NCBI GenBank assembly: GCA_937859745.1
Contig: CALMAQ010000359.1
Span: 1 to 43,627 of the forward strand
Reading direction: 5' to 3'
Source: an uncultured Verrucomicrobiota bacterium
GTDB lineage: Bacteria > Verrucomicrobiota > Verrucomicrobiia > Chthoniobacterales > SZAS-18
Length of the DNA: 43,627 nucleotides
Below the pieces are notes generated by a model. That model did no database searches, was not told the DNA's origin, and was given only the letters and a program-made list of their open reading frames with translations. Below are positions 32,881-40,557 of the stretch, one piece after another. Positions within the stretch are counted from its first letter, which is position 1; every line of letters begins with the position of its first letter. The position numbers were made by a program, and so were the translations under genes.

Positions 32881-33141
32881 CTAGGAATTTGCCACTTCGA
32901 CAGAGGCAGATTCTTCCTCCGGACTCACTGCGTCTCGCAGCAGTTCGAGCGCCGTTCCAGCATGGCTTCCCCAAGCTCCGGAGAGCAGACCGAGGATTTG
33001 ACGCTGATTGATGGCATCCAAGCTGATTCCTCCGTTTTCCAAGAAGGCGAGCAGATCCCGCATGGCTTGTTGTCCCTTGTCCGAACGGCTGAGTTGCGCC
33101 ACCGCTTGTTCCAATTCCTCGGATGCTGTGACATTTGGCAT
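32881..33141 (-). CDS. Small hypothetical protein
   Basis: From the ATG at 33139-33141 this frame encodes 86 residues with a balanced, helical composition (MPNVTASEELEQAVAQLSRS, then AMRDLLAFLENGGISLDAIN). A longer start at 33201 adds 20 residues and would overlap the divergent gene's ATG. I do not recognise a family. The divergent gene at 33200 lies only 58 bases away, so the two share a promoter region and could be a pair. Confidence 0.45.
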   Translation of the reverse strand: MPNVTASEELEQAVAQLSRSDKGQQAMRDLLAFLENGGISLDAINQRQILGLLSGAWGSHAGTALELLRDAVSPEEESASVEVANS

Positions 33142-33199
33142 GCCTCGCAGGGTAGAGGCTTGCGGCGGCGTTGGCCAGCCTGTTATTGTTTCTCCTGCC

Positions 33200-33559
33200 A
33201 TGACTTGGGATGAACTCACCGAACTGCTCTCCGTGTTGGCGTGCGAGCACGACACCGAGTTGAAGGTCATCCCCATCAAAGGGCTGGAGGCCATCTTCCT
33301 CCACCTGGTGCCCGTGGCGTGGTTTTCCTCAATGAAGTTTGCCAACGCCTTGAACATCGGCGTGTATGAGGGCGAGGAGAAATGCTTGGTGGGAACCGAG
33401 CAGATTCCGCTGCCCGAGCTGACGCCGGAGTTCGTGCGGGAGCGGGTGGAGAAGGCTGCTGCCGAACAGTTCGCCTTGGCGCTCGATCCCCAAGCCGTCA
33501 GCGAGTTTCTCGAAAAGTTTCCGAGGACGCAGATGCGTGACATCGACGGTGCCGCGTAG
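33200..33559 (+). CDS. Hypothetical protein
   Basis: A 119-residue acidic protein from the ATG at 33200. The sequence (MTWDELTELLSVLACEHDTE, then FSSMKFANALNIGVYEGEEK) looks like a compact alpha/beta fold. TPEFVRERVEKAAAEQFALA forms a C-terminal helix. No family is recognised. It diverges from the small gene at 32881-33141. The location between toxin-antitoxin modules hints at an accessory or defence role, without direct support. Confidence 0.5.
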   Translation: MTWDELTELLSVLACEHDTELKVIPIKGLEAIFLHLVPVAWFSSMKFANALNIGVYEGEEKCLVGTEQIPLPELTPEFVRERVEKAAAEQFALALDPQAVSEFLEKFPRTQMRDIDGAA

Positions 33560-33606
33560 AGAGCAATGCACGGAGGAAGCCCCCCACAGGCAAGGCATTA
33601 GCCCGC

Positions 33607-33838
33607 GTGCAGAAGGGTACACCGATCGCCCAACTTGTCCCTGAACGTTTGCCCAACCGAGCCATCCGCAGCGAGCGCCAACTCTCCCGCGCTTTGGCTC
33701 GCCTGCCGGCGGACTGTCTGGTGTATTTTGAGCTCGTGGTGACCAGCCGCTACCCGAACTTCATTGTCATCGCACCGAGCTTGAATGTGCTCACCAAAGA
33801 ACTCAAATGTTGGCGGGCCGAGGAGCTTGTGGCGTTCA
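33607..33838 (+). pseudogene. N-terminal remnant of a NERD-domain helicase
   Basis: The frame contains RSERQLSRALARLPADCLVY, then YPNFIVIAPSLNVLTKELKC and WRAEELV. This matches the start of NERD (nuclease-related) domains in which an acidic residue and E-V/L-K form part of the nuclease site, as found at the N-terminus of some superfamily 1 helicases. The normal EVKGW is ELKCW here. The similarity stops at about 33838, where the frame meets the 3' end of the PIN gene on the other strand. At least several hundred residues are missing. I infer a helicase gene cut by the arrival of the PIN/HTH module. Confidence 0.5.
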
Positions 33839-34405
33839 AACCGTTGGTAGATCCCAGTTCAGGGCTTCGGCCACATGCCTGGCAAAGGCCGGAAGGGTTT
33901 TTCCAATGTGCGCTAACGCCATCTCCGGTGTCATCTTGCGCCGTTGCGCGATGGCGCTGAGCTTGGCCACCACCACGCCGGCATCCATGGAATAGAGAGT
34001 GATCAAATAATTCGATGGATGCGTGGCGGAAATCCCCCAAGGCTCCAGGGCAGCTTTAGGAAAATGCTTGAGGTTGGAGGTGACGATCAGTTCCACCTTG
34101 GCCTTGATGGCTGCCGCCAGAACGTGCCGATCCTTGGGATCGTTCTCACACACCTCCACCAGCTTTCCGTATCCGCTCACCATGGCTTCGGGGAAGGTGA
34201 CACGGACTTGCTCCTGCCAATAAGCGGCCAGATCATCCGGCCAACCGAGTTTCTCGGTGTGCGTGCGTTTTACCTCTGCGAGGATGTCCTCTGACCATTG
34301 CGGCACATACAGGCGCGGCGTCTCCGCCAGCCGGAGCAGCAGATCGCAGGAACTCGCCGGTGCCAGGACACAGGCATCGAGCATGACTGGATAATCAGCC
34401 CTCAT
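33836..34405 (-). CDS. PIN-domain ribonuclease toxin
   Basis: A 189-residue protein from the ATG at 34403-34405, overlapping the end of the upstream antitoxin gene by 11 bases. The PIN fold acidic residues are visible: D10 (VMLDACVLAP), E44 (ILAEVKR) and D92 (ENDPKDRHVLAAAI), followed by LIVTSNLKHFP. This is the larger PIN subgroup that pairs with an excisionase-type HTH protein, not the short VapC. Such proteins cleave RNA in a metal-dependent way. Gene order (HTH first, toxin second, overlapping) is the usual toxin-antitoxin layout. It may stabilise the plasmid or act in defence. Confidence 0.82.
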   Translation of the reverse strand: MRADYPVMLDACVLAPASSCDLLLRLAETPRLYVPQWSEDILAEVKRTHTEKLGWPDDLAAYWQEQVRVTFPEAMVSGYGKLVEVCENDPKDRHVLAAAIKAKVELIVTSNLKHFPKAALEPWGISATHPSNYLITLYSMDAGVVVAKLSAIAQRRKMTPEMALAHIGKTLPAFARHVAEALNWDLPTV

Positions 34406-34862
34406 CCTCCGGGGGTTGCGCGTCGTATACACCGGCCGCTTCAACCTTCTCAAACAACTGGTCGAGGGCCTTGCGGCGTTGCTGGTCGCGCTGTTTCTGG
34501 TAGGCGAGCAAATCTTTGAAATAAACCTTTCGATGGGTGCCTACGCGATGGTGCGGGATCGCGCCTTGATCCAGCAGATTAACGAGGAACTGGCGTGACA
34601 TGCCAAGGTAGCTGGCCGCCGCCTGGGTAGTGAAGGTTTCGTCCTCGGGCAGCAAGAAAACACATTTGCCTTCCTGCATGGCGCGAACAGTCCGCACGAG
34701 CAGGTGGAATATAGGGTCGGGCAAATCGATGCGTACCCCCTCGCGGCCGATCAAAGCAGGGCGTTCTTCCTCGAACACCATCTCCGCTAAGCGATCCAAT
34801 TCTTCGGGGGGGAGCAGTGAAGGATCGAGACGTGATTGAGTGAGTTTCATCATCCAATTCAT
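34395..34862 (-). CDS. HTH excisionase-type antitoxin
   Basis: A 155-residue protein. I chose the ATG at 34860-34862, because GGGAAGG lies at a suitable distance before it; ATGs at 34853 and 34850 are alternatives. Residues 77-122 form an excisionase/MerR-like helix-turn-helix (TFTTQAAASYLGMSRQFLVN, then LLDQGAIPHHRVGTHRKVYF). The N-terminal half (ELDRLAEMVFEEE...) probably binds the toxin, and the C-terminal tail is charged. It overlaps the PIN toxin gene. Three 9-bp repeats just upstream (34895-34921) are its likely operator, giving conditional autoregulation. Confidence 0.82.
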   Translation of the reverse strand: MNWMMKLTQSRLDPSLLPPEELDRLAEMVFEEERPALIGREGVRIDLPDPIFHLLVRTVRAMQEGKCVFLLPEDETFTTQAAASYLGMSRQFLVNLLDQGAIPHHRVGTHRKVYFKDLLAYQKQRDQQRRKALDQLFEKVEAAGVYDAQPPEDEG

Positions 34863-34894
34863 ACACCTTCCCCAAGCAAACGCAAAGCCATATT

Positions 34895-34921
34895 CGCTAT
34901 AAACGCTATAAACGCTACATT
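34895..34921. repeat. Three 9-bp direct repeats, probable antitoxin operator
   Basis: CGCTATAAA occurs at 34895-34903 and 34904-34912, followed by CGCTACATT at 34913-34921. The block begins 33 bases upstream of the antitoxin start, in the gene-free 296-base gap between the PIN/HTH pair and the thymidylate-kinase-like gene at 35159. The TATA-rich units could also overlap a -10 element on the minus strand. I see no other structure in the remainder of the gap. Confidence 0.6.
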
Positions 34922-35158
34922 TTCTTTGACATTGCAACCTCGCTCGCTCATCCTGGCTGTGCTGAGACGCCAGACGGAGAGGCTCAAATGCTATGAAACT
35001 TGCAGATCTCACTCGATCCGCGATCCGCGAATCGCCAACTGAATACCGACGCAGCTCGATCAGGCTGCTCGCACAAAATGCTCGTTGACTGAAGTCCAGG
35101 GTGGGATCGCCGTACACGCAGCCCAATTGGTTCCCCAGTTCCATGTGCTCGCAATTCA

Positions 35159-35782
35159 ATGAACTTTCTGTCTACTAGGGGTCGCCTCGTCGTGTTTGAA
35201 GGCGCAGATGGCTGCGGAAAAACCACTCTTGCGACGCTTTTCACTAAATGGCTTGGTGATCAAGGCGTGCCAGCTGAATTGTTTGCGTTCCCTGGTGCCG
35301 AGATAGGTACTTTGGGTAGTCATGTTTACGCTCTTCATCACTCCCCAGAAAAGTTCGACATCCAGCGGCTAACGCCTGCCAGTCTCCAGCTGCTGCACGT
35401 TGCCGCCCACCTTGATGCCATCGAACGCCGTATCCGCCCAACATTAGCAACTGGTACCACGGCGGTGCTTGACCGTTTTTGGTGGTCCACTTGGGTTTAC
35501 GGCCGCGTAGACGATGTGGCACCCGCAACACTGGATGCCATGATTGAGTTGGAACGCACTCACTGGGCTGAGGATCAACCAGATGCCGTCTTCTTGATCA
35601 CCCGGGACGTTCCCTTTCGACCTGAACCGATGGAGAGATGGCACCGGTGGGTGGAGGAATATCAAACCTTGTTTGCTCGAGAGACTTCTCAAACGCCGGT
35701 TTTCGCCGTTGTCAACGAAGGGAAGATTGAGGACACCTTCTCCCAAGTGGTTCGCCATTTCAGCCGTGTCGCATCGTTATGA
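35159..35782 (+). CDS. Thymidylate-kinase-like P-loop kinase
   Basis: A 207-residue nucleoside monophosphate kinase-fold protein, close to the usual 205-215 residues of dTMP kinases. The Walker A motif is GADGCGKTT (15-23) in LVVFEGADGCGKTTLATLF. The DRY-like motif is VLDRFWWSTWVYG, and the segment AFPGAEIGTLGSHVYALHHS corresponds to the region that holds the nucleotide. The lid segment differs from housekeeping Tmk. It would phosphorylate dTMP or a modified thymidylate such as hydroxymethyl-dUMP. It opens an operon with a 27-base gap to the next gene. Since a cell already has tmk, a dedicated copy suggests a modified substrate. Lower GC than the plasmid backbone suggests a separate origin. 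Confidence 0.85.
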   Translation: MNFLSTRGRLVVFEGADGCGKTTLATLFTKWLGDQGVPAELFAFPGAEIGTLGSHVYALHHSPEKFDIQRLTPASLQLLHVAAHLDAIERRIRPTLATGTTAVLDRFWWSTWVYGRVDDVAPATLDAMIELERTHWAEDQPDAVFLITRDVPFRPEPMERWHRWVEEYQTLFARETSQTPVFAVVNEGKIEDTFSQVVRHFSRVASL

Positions 35783-35809
35783 AAAGAAAAATCCGCTACC
35801 CTGTCGGTG

Positions 35810-36892
35810 ATGTCTTTTTCTTCCTCTAACGATCCTCAACGCAATCTGCCGCTCAACACGAATTCCACCGCAATCCCTGCCAGTTGCCCACCCCAAGTGC
35901 TTGTGCGCCTCTCCACTGCCAAAACCACTCCTGTTTACGAGAGCTACTGGCGGTTTGCCGCCGAGCGACAGGCCATTTTCTTTCGTCGTCTGGAAGGGCG
36001 GCCGGGGCCATGGACAGAGGATCCCATTTTGCGGAATCATAAATTCACGAATGCTTATCGGGCCTCGGATCGGGTCAGCCAATATCTTATACGTGAAGTC
36101 ATTTACAGGGGCGATCCCTCGGTCACTGAAGTTTGCTTCCGTACGCTGCTCTTCAAGTTTTTCAACCGCATCGCCACTTGGGAGTTGCTGGTTCATGAAC
36201 TCGGAGACATTTCGTGGACCAACTACCGGTTCGAGGAATACGACCGGGTTTTGGGCCATGCGCTCGCGCAAGGAGCGCGACTCTATTCGGCTGCCTACAT
36301 CATGCCCTCCGGCGGGCGAGCAGCTGCTGCGCTCTACGGCAGACGAAAACACCGCATGCATCTGCGCTTGCTAGAGACCATGATGCGCGACGAGCTTCCG
36401 GCACGTTTGGTGGCATGCGCCAGCATGGCCGAAGCGTTTAGATTGCTGCGCGCTTATCCGAGCATTGGCGACTTCCTAGCATATCAGTTCGTGACCGATC
36501 TCAACTACAGCACGCTGATAAACTTCAGCGAGATGAGCTTCGTCGTTCCGGGGCCAGGTGCCCGGGATGGCATCCGCAAATGTTTTGCTGATCCGGGTGG
36601 CTTGAGTGACGCTGACCTCATCAAGCTAATGGCCGATCGGCAGGAGCAGGACTTCACAGCATTGGGGCTGTCATTTCGAAGTCTTTGGGGACGGCGTTTA
36701 CAGCTTATCGACTGCCAGAACCTTTTCTGCGAAGTGGATAAATACGCGCGCGTTTATCATCCAGAGTTCACTGGTTTGACAGGGAGAACACGCATCAAAC
36801 AGCGTTTTCGGCAAACGGCCACTCCCCTGCACTATTGGTATCCCCCTAAATGGGAGATCAACGAGCACATTCCGGCGAAACGCACGGGATAA
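35810..36892 (+). CDS. 5-hmdU DNA kinase/aGPT-Pplase-family protein (helical domain)
   Basis: A 360-residue protein with the hallmarks of the family described from comparative genomics as alpha-glutamyl/putrescinyl-thymine pyrophosphorylases and now linked to 5-hydroxymethyl-dU DNA kinases. The key segments are YWRFAAERQAIFFRRLEG, NHKFTNAYRASDRVSQYLIR, YPSIGDFLAYQFVTDLNYS, VVPGPGARDGIRKCF and QLIDCQNLFCEVDKYARV. The overall fold is all-helical and DNA-glycosylase-like. Phage members act on thymidine analogues in DNA, adding a (pyro)phosphate that is later replaced. Whether bacterial copies act on DNA or on nucleotides is not established. GTG at 35807 directly precedes the ATG I chose. It sits between a thymidylate kinase-like and a thymidylate synthase-like gene, which supports thymidine chemistry. 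Confidence 0.82.
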   Translation: MSFSSSNDPQRNLPLNTNSTAIPASCPPQVLVRLSTAKTTPVYESYWRFAAERQAIFFRRLEGRPGPWTEDPILRNHKFTNAYRASDRVSQYLIREVIYRGDPSVTEVCFRTLLFKFFNRIATWELLVHELGDISWTNYRFEEYDRVLGHALAQGARLYSAAYIMPSGGRAAAALYGRRKHRMHLRLLETMMRDELPARLVACASMAEAFRLLRAYPSIGDFLAYQFVTDLNYSTLINFSEMSFVVPGPGARDGIRKCFADPGGLSDADLIKLMADRQEQDFTALGLSFRSLWGRRLQLIDCQNLFCEVDKYARVYHPEFTGLTGRTRIKQRFRQTATPLHYWYPPKWEINEHIPAKRTG

Positions 36893-36910
36893 CTTACCGC
36901 CACCTTTCCT

Positions 36911-37921
36911 ATGTTTCAGCAGTACCACGCCCGCACGGCCGACGAGCTCTGGCAACAGCTTTATGTAGCTGTGCATGGCACTGCCGCGCGGGAACGCACA
37001 AGCAAGGGTGGCACCACGCGGGAACTTCTCCACGCCATCCTTTGTCTTGAAGACCCGCGGCAGCGGTGGATTGGCTCACGGCGACCGGCGCTGAACGTCG
37101 CCTTCGCTTTGGCAGAAGTGATCTGGATCGTCACAGGACGAAACGATGCCGCTTTTCTAACCTATTTCTTCCCTCGTCTCACCGAGTATATGGGTGATGG
37201 TCCGACTTTCTATGGCGCATACGGCGACCGCCTGCGGCACCGCTTTGGTCTGGACCAGCTCGACCGCGCTTATCACGCCTTGCGATCTAACCCTGAGAGT
37301 CGGCAGATCGTCCTCGAAATTTGGGATCCTGCTACCGACCTGCCTGCTCCTGATGGTCAGCCATTGGCACAGGACATTCCCTGTAATCTTCTCTCGTTAC
37401 TCAAGGTGAGCGATGGACGGTTGGAGTGGACACAGGTAATGAGGAGCAACGATTTTTATCGCGGATTGCCACATAATGTGGTACAGTTCACTTGTTTACA
37501 GGAGATCGTAGCTGGTTGGTTGGATTTGGAAGTGGGCCACTATCACCATATGAGTGACAGTCTGCATTTCTACGAAAAAGATGAGACGGGATTTAGTTCC
37601 GTTCCCGATCAAGGGAAGGACGTGATGAACACCGATTCGCTGGCATGCAGCCGGGCCGAAAGTGAACGGAATTTCGCCTTATTGGCTCGGCAGGTTGATC
37701 GGATTATCGATCCAACTCTTTCCGTCGAAGTTCTAGCTGCCGAGTTCGATAAATCGGACCTTTGTCCTGCTTTCCGCAACATTGCTTGTGTGTTGCACGC
37801 GGAGGGTGCACGCCGACGGCGTGCAACGAAGACCGCCTCCGAATTTATGGAGCAATGCACAAACCAAGCTTACCAAAAGCTTCAAAATCGATGGCTGCAA
37901 CGGGTAAGTAGGCTGAATTAA
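36911..37921 (+). CDS. Thymidylate-synthase-like enzyme
   Basis: A 336-residue member of the ThyA/dCMP-hydroxymethylase family. The catalytic Cys is C158 (DIPCNLLSLL). The phosphate-binding Arg is R178 (TQVMRSND). N189 in GLPHNVVQF is kept; dCMP hydroxymethylases have Asp there, so a uracil nucleotide (dUMP) is the likely substrate. H219 and Y221 (SDSLHFY) complete the site. It would methylate or hydroxymethylate dUMP using a folate. The protein is longer than E. coli ThyA (264 residues) because of an extra C-terminal helical region. It follows the preceding gene by 18 bases and the TIR gene starts 35 bases later. A hydroxymethyl-dUMP product would fit its neighbours. Confidence 0.85.
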   Translation: MFQQYHARTADELWQQLYVAVHGTAARERTSKGGTTRELLHAILCLEDPRQRWIGSRRPALNVAFALAEVIWIVTGRNDAAFLTYFFPRLTEYMGDGPTFYGAYGDRLRHRFGLDQLDRAYHALRSNPESRQIVLEIWDPATDLPAPDGQPLAQDIPCNLLSLLKVSDGRLEWTQVMRSNDFYRGLPHNVVQFTCLQEIVAGWLDLEVGHYHHMSDSLHFYEKDETGFSSVPDQGKDVMNTDSLACSRAESERNFALLARQVDRIIDPTLSVEVLAAEFDKSDLCPAFRNIACVLHAEGARRRRATKTASEFMEQCTNQAYQKLQNRWLQRVSRLN

Positions 37922-37956
37922 AACCAAGAATTTAACGCGACACTAAAACTCTCACT

Positions 37957-38457
37957 ATGGCCACTGACAACAATCGTCGGCATGTCTTTATCAGTCACCA
38001 CCACCAAGATGACGCGGAGGTGACAAAACTCACCAACCTGCTTGGCAAACAGGGGGTTGACGTACGTAACAGTTCCATTCGCACCCTGAAGCCGGAAAAC
38101 CAACGCCGTTGGAAAGAGGGACGGGTCAAGGATGAAACGATCCGCCGCCTTCTGCGCAAGAAAATTTCTTGGGCAGGCACAGTGATTGTGCTTGTCGGTA
38201 AGGAGACGCACTCTCGCAAGTGGGTGGATTGGGAGATCAAGCAAGCTCACCAACAAGGCAAGCGTATTGTCGGGATTTATGTTCGAGGGGGTACCCAAGC
38301 CGACCTCCCACCCAGCTTGAAAAAATATGCGTCGGATATCAAGGCATGGAATGCAGAAGGCATCCTTGAGGCCATTGATGGTAGCGAAACTCCTTTTGAA
38401 ACACCTGAAGGGACGGTCAGTCCGCCAATTTACACGGCGACTGCCACAAAATGCTAA
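37957..38457 (+). CDS. ThsB-like TIR protein (MTH538 type)
   Basis: A 166-residue protein of the MTH538/DUF1863 TIR-like family, the family of ThsB in Thoeris defence. It starts RHVFISHHHQDDAEVTKLTN. The second half has VIVLVGKETHSRKWVDWEIK with the catalytic-type Glu E93, followed by GKRIVGIYVRGG. ThsB proteins sense infection and make cyclic ADP-ribose-type signals from NAD. Whether this copy makes a signal or degrades NAD cannot be read from sequence. It lies in the same operon as the thymidylate genes and overlaps the Nmad2 gene (ATGCTAA at 38451-38457), so its role is tied to them. Confidence 0.85.
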   Translation: MATDNNRRHVFISHHHQDDAEVTKLTNLLGKQGVDVRNSSIRTLKPENQRRWKEGRVKDETIRRLLRKKISWAGTVIVLVGKETHSRKWVDWEIKQAHQQGKRIVGIYVRGGTQADLPPSLKKYASDIKAWNAEGILEAIDGSETPFETPEGTVSPPIYTATATKC

Positions 38458-39173
38458 ATGTCATGCCAAGAGCCTACTTTTATGTGGTAGACCGCGATTT
38501 TGGTTTCGCACCAAATCCATTTCATGGTTACTGCACGCTGGCAACGTGCATGCCGAAACTCCGCCGCTACGCACAGGTAGGAGATTGGGTTGTCGGTGTA
38601 GGGGGGAAAAGATTAAAAGCAACCGGACGTTGTATTTACGCCATGCGCGTAGGAGAAAAAATTTCCTTCAATGAGTACTGGAACAATCCTCGCTATCGCG
38701 ACAAGAAACCGGTGCGAAATGGAAGTGCTACTCGGATGGTAGGCGACAATATTTATTATCGCGATACATCCACCGCTGTCTGGCACCAAGCTGATTCACA
38801 TCATAGCCATATCGATGGAACCCCCAATACCATAAACCTGCGCACAGATACTTCTTCTGATCACGTCCTGCTATCGCGCCATTTTTATTACTTTGGGAAG
38901 GAAGCGATCTTGATTCCAGAATCCATCCTGATGAATTTGGGCTATCGCAACGGGCGTGGATACCGGGTTTTTGACCTCAAACTTTGCGAGAAGTTCTTGC
39001 GGTGCTTGGAGGTAGATGGCCGGAACAGCTATAACCAAGTAATGGCAGACCCTTTTGATTTTGACTTGAGCGAAGCCAGATACTCAGGTTCCGGTAGTCG
39101 TATCCTCTTAGCTGCTCCAGCAACAGCCTCGGCATCATCCAAAGCAAACGTCCTATCAGGGGTGGAAGGGTAG
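38451..39173 (+). CDS. Nmad2-family protein (nucleotide modification associated domain 2)
   Basis: A protein of 240 residues whose N-terminal 200 match the Nmad2 pattern: RAYFYVVDRDFGFAPNPFHG, then YCTLATCMPKLRRYAQVGDW and VVGVGGKR. A His-rich segment (HQADSHHSHIDG) and DHVLLSRHFYYFGKEAILIP follow. Nmad domains were defined by their repeated presence beside thymine/base-modification genes, and no reaction is established. The end (after about 215) is low-complexity. The start overlaps the stop of the TIR gene by seven bases, and a second ATG at 38463 is possible. Its presence strengthens the reading of the operon as a base- or nucleotide-modification system. Confidence 0.8.
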   Translation: MLNVMPRAYFYVVDRDFGFAPNPFHGYCTLATCMPKLRRYAQVGDWVVGVGGKRLKATGRCIYAMRVGEKISFNEYWNNPRYRDKKPVRNGSATRMVGDNIYYRDTSTAVWHQADSHHSHIDGTPNTINLRTDTSSDHVLLSRHFYYFGKEAILIPESILMNLGYRNGRGYRVFDLKLCEKFLRCLEVDGRNSYNQVMADPFDFDLSEARYSGSGSRILLAAPATASASSKANVLSGVEG

Positions 39174-39232
39174 ACTACCCTTGAAGCTTGAATTTTTGTT
39201 CAAAAGCCGAAAACGGATTCAGATTATTTGCT

Positions 39233-39853
39233 TTAGAAGTTACGGTGCAACCCTAGCCATGTGCCCCATGATGCCACAAATCTGCGGCGATCGTAAATTT
39301 CAATGTCGTTCGGATAGATGCGTGCACCGCCTGCGTCTCTAGCCTCGGGATATAACTCGAAATATTCGTGCCCTGCAAAAGATACTGTTCCAGTCGGCAA
39401 AATAGGCAACACCGCTGTTCTAGCGTTCCAGCCGTCCACAAAGCCAAGTTCCCAAGGCACCCATTTGGATTGGGTGGTGTTCTGAGATGTGGCAACGAAA
39501 AGCGATTTGCACTGGGCCATTCGATAGCGTAAAACACGCGCGGTAGCACGGGTCACCTGCATCCGGTTCAGTTTAGGGTCGCAAACTTGGTCCAGATAGA
39601 CACTGTAATTCCGCCGACGCAACAGCGTATAGATGCCCAGTACTTGTAGCTGATCGAGAGAACTATGAGATAAAAAGATGTCGAAAAGCACCGGCGGTGT
39701 TTTTGCAGGCTCTTCTGGCACAGGATCAAGGCTCTCGTCGATGGACTCAAGAAGGAGTAGATTGGAAGCATTGCTGAAGCTGACCGAACGGCCGTTTTCA
39801 CTCAGTGCTTGCGCGGCGGCAGTGGCGACCGCTTCGGTAGTAAAATAAGGCAT
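39233..39853 (-). CDS. TIR-domain protein
   Basis: A 206-residue protein on the opposite strand to the operon. After an N-terminal extension (1-55) comes a classical TIR domain: VLFDIFLSHSSLDQLQVLGI, the RRNYSVYLD strand, and the Glu motif SKWVPWELGFVDGWN with E135. Bacterial TIRs with this Glu hydrolyse or cyclise NAD. It starts with MPYFTTEAVATAAAQALSEN, a helical region that might sense a partner. It is tail to tail with Nmad2 (59 bases) and 42 bases downstream of the second ThsB-like gene, so the two minus-strand genes form a pair. Confidence 0.82.
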   Translation of the reverse strand: MPYFTTEAVATAAAQALSENGRSVSFSNASNLLLLESIDESLDPVPEEPAKTPPVLFDIFLSHSSLDQLQVLGIYTLLRRRNYSVYLDQVCDPKLNRMQVTRATARVLRYRMAQCKSLFVATSQNTTQSKWVPWELGFVDGWNARTAVLPILPTGTVSFAGHEYFELYPEARDAGGARIYPNDIEIYDRRRFVASWGTWLGLHRNF

Positions 39854-39895
39854 GTGATATAGCGGCGATAATTCGTGAATACAACGAAAGAAAAT

Positions 39896-40489
39896 CTACC
39901 CCATGGAAGAACGAGTTCCATTGCGAGTCATTGCTTGCCGATCATTCTTTATCAATTGTTTTGGTCGGCCGTTAGCCAATTCGACTGCTTGCTGTAGTGC
40001 TGAAGTGTTCGCCCGTCCATCAGTGAGCAGTTGATCCCATGTCAACCAATGTGCAAAACCAGAATAAAAATTATCAAAAAAACGATGCGGTACCACAACT
40101 TTCCCGTTCGACTTGAGGACACTTGGTAAAGCGATACCAATCAACCCGTGTTGTTTGTCGAGTGTGGCTTTGATCTCCCAATCCACAAATTTGCGCCAAG
40201 GCGTCTCTCTGCCGCAAAGTACGATGGTGCAGCTTGTGCCTGTTAGATACTCCTCGCGGATCCGCCGCATGATGTATTCAGGATCATCACTCCAAATCTC
40301 CTCGCGTAACGAGTTGTCACGAATCACCGAGTAAGTGTCGCTAAATAGCCGGGAGAATAGATCGCAGTACGTCTGATCATCCGCGTGGTGATAGCTCACG
40401 AAGATGGATCGCCTCGCTGGCACAGGAGGCACCGACGTTTTGATCCAAGAAGCAGCGAATGGATTAAGAGGAAAGTTTTGCACGGCCAT
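39896..40489 (-). CDS. Second ThsB-like TIR protein (MTH538 type)
   Basis: A 197-residue protein from the ATG at 40487-40489; an upstream in-frame ATG at 40516 adds nine residues. It has the MTH538-type pattern RRSIFVSYHHADDQTYCDLF, then SCTIVLCGRETPWRKFVDWE with E105, and GLIGIALP. It differs from the first ThsB-like protein (37957) outside these motifs, which suggests it recognises something else. Thoeris loci often carry several ThsB copies serving one ThsA effector, and this arrangement looks similar. It is divergent from the large TIR-TIR-SLOG gene, with 68 bases between them. Confidence 0.82.
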   Translation of the reverse strand: MAVQNFPLNPFAASWIKTSVPPVPARRSIFVSYHHADDQTYCDLFSRLFSDTYSVIRDNSLREEIWSDDPEYIMRRIREEYLTGTSCTIVLCGRETPWRKFVDWEIKATLDKQHGLIGIALPSVLKSNGKVVVPHRFFDNFYSGFAHWLTWDQLLTDGRANTSALQQAVELANGRPKQLIKNDRQAMTRNGTRSSMG

Positions 40490-40557
40490 ACCGCAATTTA
40501 GCAAAATGTCGTGCACCCCGCCAAATCGATTCGTCTTTTCGACGTGCGGACTTTATC

